A DNA stretch of 19,888 bases, taken from NCBI GenBank assembly GCA_946629475.1, contig CAMOXX010000026.1:1-19888 (forward strand), written 5' to 3'. Below the pieces are notes generated by a model. That model was not told the origin of the DNA. It worked only from the letters and a program-made list of their open reading frames with translations, and did no database searches. Of the stretch, positions 1 to 6,112 are shown piece after piece; the stretch's first letter is position 1; every line of letters begins with the position of its first letter. The position numbers and the translations under genes are program-made. The stretch comes from an uncultured Blautia sp. Lineage in GTDB: Bacteria > Bacillota > Clostridia > Lachnospirales > Lachnospiraceae.

Positions 1-182
1 GCCTCTTCCTCTCCCGGATGCTCCGCGTCGTAGTCTTCAATGATTCCCACAATGTTGAACCATTTAATCCCGTCCATCATCGTCGTGCTGATAGAGTTCA
101 CAATCAGCACGATGCTCGCGATCAGCAGAAACATCCTGGCATTCATCGCGTATTTTGCTTCTCTCAATTTATCTGAATCCAT
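1..182 (-). CDS. Small single-pass membrane protein (partial, runs off the window)
   Basis: The frame starts at an ATG at 182, with a GGAGG site about 5 nt upstream. It stays open to the window edge, giving 60 complete codons. The N-terminus (MDSDKLREAKYAMNARM) is short and charged. A hydrophobic stretch follows at about residues 17-33 (FLLIASIVLIVN), probably one membrane segment. The visible remainder (IEDYDAEHPGEEE) is acidic. The gene lies 15 nt after the PreA-like flavoprotein in the same direction, so it is probably cotranscribed with the block. I do not recognise a family, and the C-terminus and any further membrane segments are unknown. It could be a small membrane anchor or partner for the iron-sulfur flavoprotein, but that rests only on adjacency. 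Confidence 0.7.
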   Translation of the reverse strand, partial: MDSDKLREAKYAMNARMFLLIASIVLIVNSISTTMMDGIKWFNIVGIIEDYDAEHPGEEE

Positions 183-197
183 TTTTTCCTCCCCGTC

Positions 198-1730
198 TCA
201 GCTTCGTTTTGAGGCGGTAATTGCCCCTGTAGGGCAGACCTGGATACACAGGTGGCAGCCGGTACATCTGTTGGCGATCAGCATCGGCGCGTGATCAAAG
301 CCTTCGGTCATGGCTCCTGAAGCGCATTCTTTACATGCAAGGGTGCATCGTCCGCAGCTGATGCACTTTGTACGCGAGATGTTGGGATACATAACAGCAT
401 CCTTATCCAGCTCTTCTGTCCGTATCAGATTTGGAAGAGCCAGGCCGATGACGCTCCCCATCCCTTCAAAGTTCTTCTCCGCAAGATAAGAAGCAAGACC
501 GTCCTTCATATCGTCGATCACCCGGAGCCCGTAATGCATCACTGAATCCGATATGCAGACTGCGGAAGCGCCGAAAAGAATAAAATCCAGTGCATCGCTC
601 CAGCTTTCGATACCGGCACCGGACAGAAACTGCAGCTTTTTCGATTTATTATGCTTTGCCAGAAAAGCCTGGCGGGCAAGCGCGGTGGGCTTCATATTCA
701 TGCCGCTGCCCCGCCCAATGGCGGATTTTCCCCTCACAGATGGCTCCGGTGCGTACAGATGGCGGTTTACAGAGAGAATTCCCCTGTTTCCGAACTCCGG
801 GGTCAGGGCACTGACACCGTACTCATCGGCAATGGTCATGAGCTCTGTCGGCGCAATATCCAGCATCTCGAAACGCAGGATCATGGGCAGCCCTGTGTTC
901 TCCCGGACTGCTTTCAGGCAGTCTTTGATGTGCTGCCCCTGCTGCATGGCCGTTTCCATCCCTGAAACAAAGTCGAGAAGAAGGGCATCCGCTCCGCTCC
1001 GCTCAGCCAGGGCGCCGAAAGTGCCAGGCTCGATCCCCTGCCCTTTGCTGTACGTGGCGATCACCATGCGGTCCGGAAAGCTGTGCTTCAGCTCCGGAAT
1101 AAATGCGAGACAGCCCGGCAGGTCTGTTTCATCCGCTCCGTCTTTTTGTGAAGATCCGGCCTTTTCCGCATCTTCCACCGCATCCCAGTCTGATCCGGCC
1201 TCTGCGCCGATATCAATCATCCCGACGATCGTCCCGCCCATTTTCATCGAGCCGAAACGTGGGGAAATATACCCTTTTCTTTCCTGCTCTTCCTCCGTAT
1301 GCGCCGGGAGGATCACGCCGCCAAAACCGGCTTCAAAGGCGCGCAGGCTTTTTTCAAGAGTGTCCGAAGCGTCAGGCGCATCCAGAATAAATGGATTCGG
1401 AAGGGAAAAACCGGCAAAGTCTGTCCTCAGGTTTTCCTGACCAGGCCTCTCTTTCGGGTCAAGCTCCTCCCGTATTTCCGCCAGAACCTGCATCAGCTTT
1501 CTGATCTGAACCTGACCATGAAATACACATGCTTTTTCGCATTTGGCGGAGCATTTTCCGCAGGGAAGATATCCGGGCAGAGACCGCGCTGCTCCCTGTT
1601 CGTTGTCAAACCAGGCAGAACGAAGCAGAGCCGCACAATCCATCAATCCGCAGGCCTTCGTGCAGGGCGCGTTTTCGCAGAGAGCACAGGGAAAAAGATC
1701 ATCCCTGAAGATTGTCCTCTTAAAAATCAT
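198..1730 (-). CDS. PreA-like flavoprotein (DHODH-type barrel) with N- and C-terminal 4Fe-4S domains
   Basis: A 510-residue protein resembling the dihydropyrimidine dehydrogenase PreA/DPYD family. Residues 15-27 (C-x2-C-x4-C-x3-C) and 57-68 (C-x2-C-x3-C-x3-C) form a cysteine-rich N-terminal region. Residues about 105-435 form an FMN-type TIM barrel, with the PreA hallmarks PNPF, RAFEAGFGGV and SPRFG. The C-terminus carries a 2x[4Fe-4S] ferredoxin domain (C456, C459, C462, C466 and C489, C492, C495, C499). The barrel lacks the catalytic SCPH loop of DPYD: the matching stretch reads DFVSGM (253-258). The usual Lys-Thr after the GGV motif reads LPAHT. It starts 9 nt after accC with a GAGGTG site, so it sits in the block. 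Established members reduce a C=C bond in pyrimidines. Here a role as an enoyl or polyene reductase, or as an electron-transfer protein, is inference. Pyrimidine catabolism is unlikely because no companion genes are present. Confidence 0.75.
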   Translation of the reverse strand: MIFKRTIFRDDLFPCALCENAPCTKACGLMDCAALLRSAWFDNEQGAARSLPGYLPCGKCSAKCEKACVFHGQVQIRKLMQVLAEIREELDPKERPGQENLRTDFAGFSLPNPFILDAPDASDTLEKSLRAFEAGFGGVILPAHTEEEQERKGYISPRFGSMKMGGTIVGMIDIGAEAGSDWDAVEDAEKAGSSQKDGADETDLPGCLAFIPELKHSFPDRMVIATYSKGQGIEPGTFGALAERSGADALLLDFVSGMETAMQQGQHIKDCLKAVRENTGLPMILRFEMLDIAPTELMTIADEYGVSALTPEFGNRGILSVNRHLYAPEPSVRGKSAIGRGSGMNMKPTALARQAFLAKHNKSKKLQFLSGAGIESWSDALDFILFGASAVCISDSVMHYGLRVIDDMKDGLASYLAEKNFEGMGSVIGLALPNLIRTEELDKDAVMYPNISRTKCISCGRCTLACKECASGAMTEGFDHAPMLIANRCTGCHLCIQVCPTGAITASKRS

Positions 1731-1739
1731 GCTGACACC

Positions 1740-3116
1740 TCACATTTTCGTTTCATCTGAACCCTGGTCCGCTCCCATCCTGTCAATAAAGCTCTGGACA
1801 AAGGTTGTATTACTTTTTCCATTCGCAAATTCAGGCGTAGAAAGCAGCTGCTTCTGCAGGTTCCTGTTGACTGCGACTCCCTGGATATCGAGCTCATCCA
1901 GGGCAAACATAAGCCTCCGGATGGCAAGCTCCCGGTTGTCGGCCCAGGCAATGATTTTTGCCAGCATGGAGTCATAGAATGGAGTCACCTTGTATCCTTC
2001 CTGAATGTACGACTCAACCCGGATACCGCTTCCCTGCGGAAACACGCACTTTGTGATCAGACCGGTCGAACACATGAAGCCGTTGGAAATATCCTCCGCG
2101 TTGATCCGGGCTTCGATCGCATGGCCGTGACGTTTCGGAGGCTCCTTGATGCTGAGGTTTTCCCCGAAGGCGATCCGGATCTGTTCTTTTACAATGTCCA
2201 CTCCGGTGATCAGCTCCGTCACAGGATGCTCCACCTGCACCCGGGGGTTGACTTCCATAAAATAATAGTTCATGTCGCGGTCCACCAGAAATTCCACGGT
2301 GGCTGCTCCCGGATAGTGCAGATATTCAATGATATTACAGGCATCCCGGTACATCTTCTGCTTTACGTCATCCGGTACAAAAGGCGACACTGCTTCCTCG
2401 ATAAGCTTCTGGTTCCTGCGCTGCATCGTGCAGTCACGGTCATACAGATGAATGACATTGCCATGCGTGTCCGACAAAACCTGGATCTCCACATGACGGG
2501 CATCGTCCAGGAATTTTTCCACGAATATTTTGTCAGAATTAAACGCTGCCTTTGCTTCCTTCTCGCAGGAAAAATAGGAGGACCGCACATCCTGCTCGCG
2601 GTAAACGATCCGGATTCCTTTTCCTCCGCCCCCGTCTACCGCCTTGATGACGACCGGGAACCCGATCTTTTTCGCTGCCTGAAGGCATTCCTCCGCGTCC
2701 CTGACCGGATCAGGCGTGGACGGAACCACGGGAATACCGGCCTCCACAGCAATCTGCTTGGAAAGGATTTTGTCCCCGAGCTTTTTCAGTATCGGCGCTT
2801 TGGCACCGATAAAAAGGAGCCCAAGCCGGTCGCACAGCTCGGCAAAGGTCGCGTTTTCAGAAAAAAAGCCGGTACCGGGATAGATGGCATCCGCTTCAAA
2901 AAGTGAAGCTGTGCTCAGGATTTTATAGATATCAAGGTACGACCCTGCAGCCCTGCCGTCCCCCACGCAGACTGCCCTGTCCGCGTATTTTACATGGAGG
3001 GACTCTTTGTCCGCCTTGGAGTACACCGCAATCGACTCCATGTCCAGCTCACGGCATGCCCGGATCGCCCGGACCGCGATCTCTCCTCTGTTCGCGATCA
3101 GAATCTTTTTTCTCAT
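1740..3116 (-). CDS. accC: Acetyl-CoA carboxylase, biotin carboxylase subunit
   Basis: Carboxylates the biotin on AccB using ATP and bicarbonate, the first half-reaction of malonyl-CoA synthesis. I place the start at 3116 (MRKKILIANRGEIAVR, the classic biotin carboxylase N-terminus), giving 458 residues, close to the usual 445-455. An AAAGGA site lies about 9 nt upstream; longer readings would run into accB. The ATP-grasp glycine loop (VDGGGGKG) and the EVNPRVQVEHPVTE motif are intact, so it should be active. The C-terminal biotin carboxylase domain follows (ARINAED onward). The gene lies 5 nt after accB and 9 nt before the PreA-like gene. With accB, accA and accD it makes a complete dedicated carboxylase inside the biosynthetic block. 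Whether it is the only one in the genome cannot be seen here. Confidence 0.96.
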   Translation of the reverse strand: MRKKILIANRGEIAVRAIRACRELDMESIAVYSKADKESLHVKYADRAVCVGDGRAAGSYLDIYKILSTASLFEADAIYPGTGFFSENATFAELCDRLGLLFIGAKAPILKKLGDKILSKQIAVEAGIPVVPSTPDPVRDAEECLQAAKKIGFPVVIKAVDGGGGKGIRIVYREQDVRSSYFSCEKEAKAAFNSDKIFVEKFLDDARHVEIQVLSDTHGNVIHLYDRDCTMQRRNQKLIEEAVSPFVPDDVKQKMYRDACNIIEYLHYPGAATVEFLVDRDMNYYFMEVNPRVQVEHPVTELITGVDIVKEQIRIAFGENLSIKEPPKRHGHAIEARINAEDISNGFMCSTGLITKCVFPQGSGIRVESYIQEGYKVTPFYDSMLAKIIAWADNRELAIRRLMFALDELDIQGVAVNRNLQKQLLSTPEFANGKSNTTFVQSFIDRMGADQGSDETKM

Positions 3117-3121
3117 CGGTG

Positions 3122-3619
3122 TTATCCTTTCTCGATCCTGAAAAGCAGCTGATCGCACTCAACAATGTCGCCCTGATCGACTTCAATGGACAAAAGCTTT
3201 CCATCTGCCGGAGAAGTGACATCGTTATACATTTTCATCGCCTCGATCTGACAGAGCTTCTGTCCTTTCCGGATGCGGTCGCCGACATTCACCAGCGGAA
3301 CATTGGAATCATCCGCATTCAGGAGAATGGTTCCGACATAGGGCGAACGGACCTCCACCGCCGAATCGTCCTTCGCTGCAGCCTTATCAGCTGTGTCGGA
3401 AGCCGCTGCAGCCCCGGCGGGCATATTCTGCGGTACAGCCGCAGCAAAAGCACCGGAAGCGGGCATCATCCCCATCGGCGGCATAACAGCCACAGGCTGA
3501 GGCGCCGGTTTCTGTTTTTTGGAAAGAATCAGTTTTTCCCCATCCTTTTCATATACGAATTCCGTAAGCGCAGATTTATCAATCTGATCAATCAGGCTCC
3601 TGATTTCCTCTATCGTCAT
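3122..3619 (-). CDS. accB: Acetyl-CoA carboxylase, biotin carboxyl carrier protein
   Basis: Carries the carboxylated biotin between AccC and the AccA/AccD carboxyltransferase. With the start at 3619 (MTIEEIRSLIDQ; GAGGTGGAAGGG just upstream) it has 165 residues. A GTG at 3628 would add three residues but has a poorer site. Layout: an N-terminal helical region (about 1-37), a flexible Ala/Pro/Met-rich linker (about 38-85), then the biotinyl domain with SPYVGT and the biotinylation motif EAMKM, whose lysine is K129. This is the standard bacterial AccB architecture and length. It is 11 nt downstream of accA and 5 nt upstream of accC. A biotin ligase to modify it is not encoded in the window. Confidence 0.95.
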   Translation of the reverse strand: MTIEEIRSLIDQIDKSALTEFVYEKDGEKLILSKKQKPAPQPVAVMPPMGMMPASGAFAAAVPQNMPAGAAAASDTADKAAAKDDSAVEVRSPYVGTILLNADDSNVPLVNVGDRIRKGQKLCQIEAMKMYNDVTSPADGKLLSIEVDQGDIVECDQLLFRIEKG

Positions 3620-3630
3620 CCCTTCCACCT

Positions 3631-4425
3631 CTAAAAACTTCTGAAACGTTTTCTACGATCGCTGATCAGTTCATCCGTCGTTTTCCTGGTAAGTATATTC
3701 AGATCCCTCAAAAGGATTTCCTTCATGGAACGGTAGGTTCTTTCCGGGTCATTCCAGTTTCCGTCGTCATCCTCGTCGATGATTCCCTCAACAACCCCCA
3801 GCTGCAGAAGCTCCTCGGGCGTAATATGCATCTGCCGGGCAGCTTCCTCCTTTCTGCTGACATCCTTATAAAGAATATTGGCAAAGCCCTCCGGCGAGAG
3901 GATCGAGTATGTCGCGTTCCTGAGGATGTATACATGGTCCGCAACCGCAAGCGCAAGCGCCCCTCCGCTGCCGCCCTGCCCAATCACGATGGAAATGACC
4001 GGCGTCTCCAGGTGCGCCATGTTTTTGAGACTGTGGGCAATGGCACTGCCCTGCCCCCTGTATTCGGCTTCAATACCCGAAAAAGCCCCCGGTGTATCAA
4101 TCAGGCATATTACCGGTATATGGAATTTTTCTGCCTGGGCCATAAGCCGCAGCGCCTTGCGGTATCCTTCCGGCGCAGACATGCCATACCGGCACAGCTG
4201 TGCCTCCTCCTCCGTTCTTCCCCGGTTCTGGGTGAGCAGCATGACCGGGTTATCCTCCAGCCAGGCGGGACCGCACAAAATGGCCGGGTCATCGCCGTAC
4301 AGCCGGTCCCCGTGCAGCTCATAAAACGAAGAAAATACATTCTCGATATAATCTCTCGCCGTGAGCCTTCTCTTATCCCTCGAAAGCTCCACAATTTTCC
4401 AGGGATCCCTCTTCTGTTCTGTCAT
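3631..4425 (-). CDS. accA: Acetyl-CoA carboxylase, carboxyltransferase alpha subunit
   Basis: Transfers CO2 from carboxybiotin to acetyl-CoA together with AccD. The coding frame is open upstream to 4743, but the real start is the ATG at 4425, which overlaps the accD stop by 4 nt (ATGA) and has AGGAGG 7 nt upstream. This gives 264 residues, somewhat shorter than E. coli AccA (about 319) because the N-terminal helical part is reduced. Conserved carboxyltransferase segments are clear: PEGYRKALRLM, CLIDTPGAFSG, YRGQGSAIA, IGQGGSGGALAL and YSILSPEG. The ATGA overlap suggests translational coupling to accD, which suits a fixed-stoichiometry complex. The sequence before the ATG reads as low-complexity, Arg/Gly-rich shadow translation of accD and is not part of the protein. 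Confidence 0.95.
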   Translation of the reverse strand: MTEQKRDPWKIVELSRDKRRLTARDYIENVFSSFYELHGDRLYGDDPAILCGPAWLEDNPVMLLTQNRGRTEEEAQLCRYGMSAPEGYRKALRLMAQAEKFHIPVICLIDTPGAFSGIEAEYRGQGSAIAHSLKNMAHLETPVISIVIGQGGSGGALALAVADHVYILRNATYSILSPEGFANILYKDVSRKEEAARQMHITPEELLQLGVVEGIIDEDDDGNWNDPERTYRSMKEILLRDLNILTRKTTDELISDRRKRFRSF

Positions 4426-5270
4426 GCCTCTGCCTCCTGACTGCTGTCCGTCAGCTGTTTCTGCTGTTTTCCCGTTCCGGAACTGTAGAATTTCAAAAGG
4501 TAGGCCAGGGTGCTCTTCATTTCTTTTCTTTCGATGATCCCGTCCAGAAATCCGTGGGCAAGGATATCCTCGGCAAGCTGGAAGCCCTCCGGCAGTTTCT
4601 GCTTGATGGTCTGCTGGACAATCCTTGGGCCGGCAAAACAGATCAGCGCCCCCGGCTCGGCGAGAATCACGTCCCCCAGGGTCGCGAAGCTTGCCGTAAC
4701 TCCTCCCGTGGTCGGAGATGTCTCTACCACGATATACGGACATCCTGCCTTTTCCATCAGTTCGACACCGATAGCCGTTTTGCTCATCTGCATCAGCGAG
4801 ATGATTCCCTCCTGCATTCTGGCTCCGCCTGAAGCAGTAAACAGAACCAGCGGAAGTTTTTTCCGGGCGGCGGTTTCCATCAGGAGATAGATTTTTTCAC
4901 CTACAGCCCTGCCCATGCTGCCCATCATAAAGGCAGAATTCATCACGCCCAGAGCAACCTTTATGCCGTCAATCGCGGCAAGGCCTGTGAGAATCTCAGC
5001 GGAACTGTCGCTTTTCTCCGCCTCCTTCCGGAGCTTTTCCTCATACCCCGGAAAATGAATGGGGTTTTCAGATGCTACATCCGTAAACAGCTCTTCAAAG
5101 CTGCCCTCATCTGCGACCATCCTGATCCTTTCCCAGGCAGGAACCGGAAAATACGCCCCGCACCGCGGACACGTATAATCGTTGTTGTTCACCTCCAGAA
5201 TCCCCACGATCTTATTGCACTTTTTACACCTTTGGAACTGAATCTGCGGAATCTTCTCTTTCTTATCCAA
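4422..5270 (-). CDS. accD: Acetyl-CoA carboxylase, carboxyltransferase beta subunit
   Basis: Partner of AccA in the carboxyltransferase. A 282-residue protein, near the family's usual 280-300. It begins with the diagnostic zinc ribbon (C15-x2-C18 and C34-x2-C37, CPRCG). The carboxyltransferase core follows: LTGLAAIDG, the oxyanion-type FTASGGARMQEG and TSPTTGGVTASFA. The start is a TTG at 5270, supported by AGGAG 9 nt upstream; the next in-frame Met lies beyond the zinc ribbon, so TTG is the only start that keeps the domain intact. The gene follows the second hotdog protein after 21 nt and overlaps accA by 4 nt. A Ser/Gln-rich tail follows the core. Confidence 0.95.
   Translation of the reverse strand: MDKKEKIPQIQFQRCKKCNKIVGILEVNNNDYTCPRCGAYFPVPAWERIRMVADEGSFEELFTDVASENPIHFPGYEEKLRKEAEKSDSSAEILTGLAAIDGIKVALGVMNSAFMMGSMGRAVGEKIYLLMETAARKKLPLVLFTASGGARMQEGIISLMQMSKTAIGVELMEKAGCPYIVVETSPTTGGVTASFATLGDVILAEPGALICFAGPRIVQQTIKQKLPEGFQLAEDILAHGFLDGIIERKEMKSTLAYLLKFYSSGTGKQQKQLTDSSQEAEA
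4433..4438 (-). promoter_or_regulatory. Ribosome binding site deciding the accA start
   Basis: AGGAGG inside the end of accD, 7 nt before the ATG at 4425. It supports the shorter AccA rather than a start near 4743. Confidence 0.8.
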
Positions 5271-5279
5271 TGCTGCCGT

Positions 5280-5284
5280 CTCCT
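5280..5284 (-). promoter_or_regulatory. Ribosome binding site deciding the TTG start of accD
   Basis: AGGAG on the minus strand, 9 nt before the TTG at 5270. It fixes an otherwise uncertain non-ATG start. Confidence 0.75.
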
Positions 5285-5291
5285 CTCTGGT

Positions 5292-5756
5292 TCACGTCAG
5301 AACCCTGTTCCCCTGCCCAAGGCGTTCCTGGTAGGCCTCCAGGCACCGGATAACGCGGTCATCGGGTCTTGTCAGGAGCCCCGCTCCCTCCAGGAGCATA
5401 GCCGTATCAATCCTGGCCTTGACGAAGGGTCCCTCCATATCACCGGCTCCCCACAGCTCCTGTTCAAAGCTCAGCTTTCCGGTAAAAGGTGCAAGAAGCT
5501 TTGACCGCACAACAAGGCCGCCCCCACTGTCGTACTGCAGAGGAACCGGCCTTACATAATGATTATTCACCCGGATTACAACGAAACTGACAGCCCTGCC
5601 GGGATAGCTCTCCGCCAGAACTTCTTTCAGGCCGGCATCCATCGAGATGGCAAACCTGGCCTTCTCAAAATACATCAGACATCTCGAAAAATGGAGCTCT
5701 CCGCCCGGCCCGAAATCGGAAAACCGGGTCTCGGCTCTTGTTTCTACATATCCCAT
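5292..5756 (-). CDS. Hotdog-fold thioesterase-like protein (divergent 4HBT family)
   Basis: A 154-residue protein with the 4-hydroxybenzoyl-CoA thioesterase signature around residues 11-35 (RFSDFGPGGELHFSRC then MYFEKARF). Family members hydrolyse acyl-CoA or acyl-ACP thioesters as hotdog dimers or tetramers. Aligning on the YFEKAR helix, the usual catalytic Asp position falls on Gly16, and the nearest Asp (D14) sits two residues early. Catalysis may therefore use a shifted residue, or the protein may have another role such as a hotdog dehydratase, isomerase or binding partner. The start is an ATG at 5756 with GGAGAG about 9 nt upstream. It is the second of two adjacent hotdog genes between the KS fusion and accD. 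A function in releasing or editing the ACP-bound chain is inference from family and context. Confidence 0.75.
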   Translation of the reverse strand: MGYVETRAETRFSDFGPGGELHFSRCLMYFEKARFAISMDAGLKEVLAESYPGRAVSFVVIRVNNHYVRPVPLQYDSGGGLVVRSKLLAPFTGKLSFEQELWGAGDMEGPFVKARIDTAMLLEGAGLLTRPDDRVIRCLEAYQERLGQGNRVLT

Positions 5757-5785
5757 TTTATTATACTCTCCGCCAGCTGCACCAG

Positions 5786-6112
5786 TTACATGGTTTGTAT
5801 TACTAAGGTTCCCGTGCAGAGAAGCTGCTGTCCCTTTGTTTTTCTCATGGAAAAAGCGAACTCCCGGATGCAGTCCTTTTCGGATTTCCGGCGCAGCATC
5901 ACTGCGATCTCCTCGTCAAGAAGGGCGGAAGAAATGTATTTGCACTGAAAATCCGCCACCCGGTAGGGAGCCGTTTCACCGGTCTCTTCCATCCATCTCA
6001 GCAGGGCTTCTTCCGCCCATACCGCGTATCTGGAGTGATGCGCGATACGGTACGGGTCCACCTCATCGGGTCTGACACGGATCAGCACCGGTGTTCTGGG
6101 GTCACTGCTCAT
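5786..6112 (-). CDS. Short hotdog thioesterase (4HBT family)
   Basis: A compact 108-residue acyl-thioesterase-like protein. Residues 19-29 (DPYRIAHHSRY) match the canonical 4HBT active-site segment D-x-x-G-x-x-H-H-x-x-Y except for Arg in place of Gly, so the catalytic Asp is D19. The long helix (WAEEALLRWMEE) and the beta strands of the hotdog fold follow. I choose the ATG at 6112 (MSSDPRTP), which overlaps the end of the KS-CLF gene by 11 nt and has AAAGGG 5 nt upstream; an ATG at 6142 would add ten unrelated residues. It is a good candidate for hydrolytic release or proofreading of the chain made by the upstream synthase. Its overlap with the synthase gene suggests coupled translation. Confidence 0.78.
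   Translation of the reverse strand: MSSDPRTPVLIRVRPDEVDPYRIAHHSRYAVWAEEALLRWMEETGETAPYRVADFQCKYISSALLDEEIAVMLRRKSEKDCIREFAFSMRKTKGQQLLCTGTLVIQTM

Noticed and set aside
2121..2906. Plus-strand open frame (261 codons)
   Set aside because: Antisense to accC, which is intact and conserved; no motif in the plus translation.
4426..4743. N-terminal extension of AccA
   Set aside because: It overlaps accD, reads as low-complexity out-of-frame sequence, and a strong AGGAGG plus ATGA overlap places the start at 4425.
5757..5785. TATAAT just upstream of the second hotdog gene as an internal promoter
   Set aside because: The hexamer lies between the ribosome site and the start codon, so a transcript from it would start inside the gene; there is also no acceptable -35 at the proper distance.
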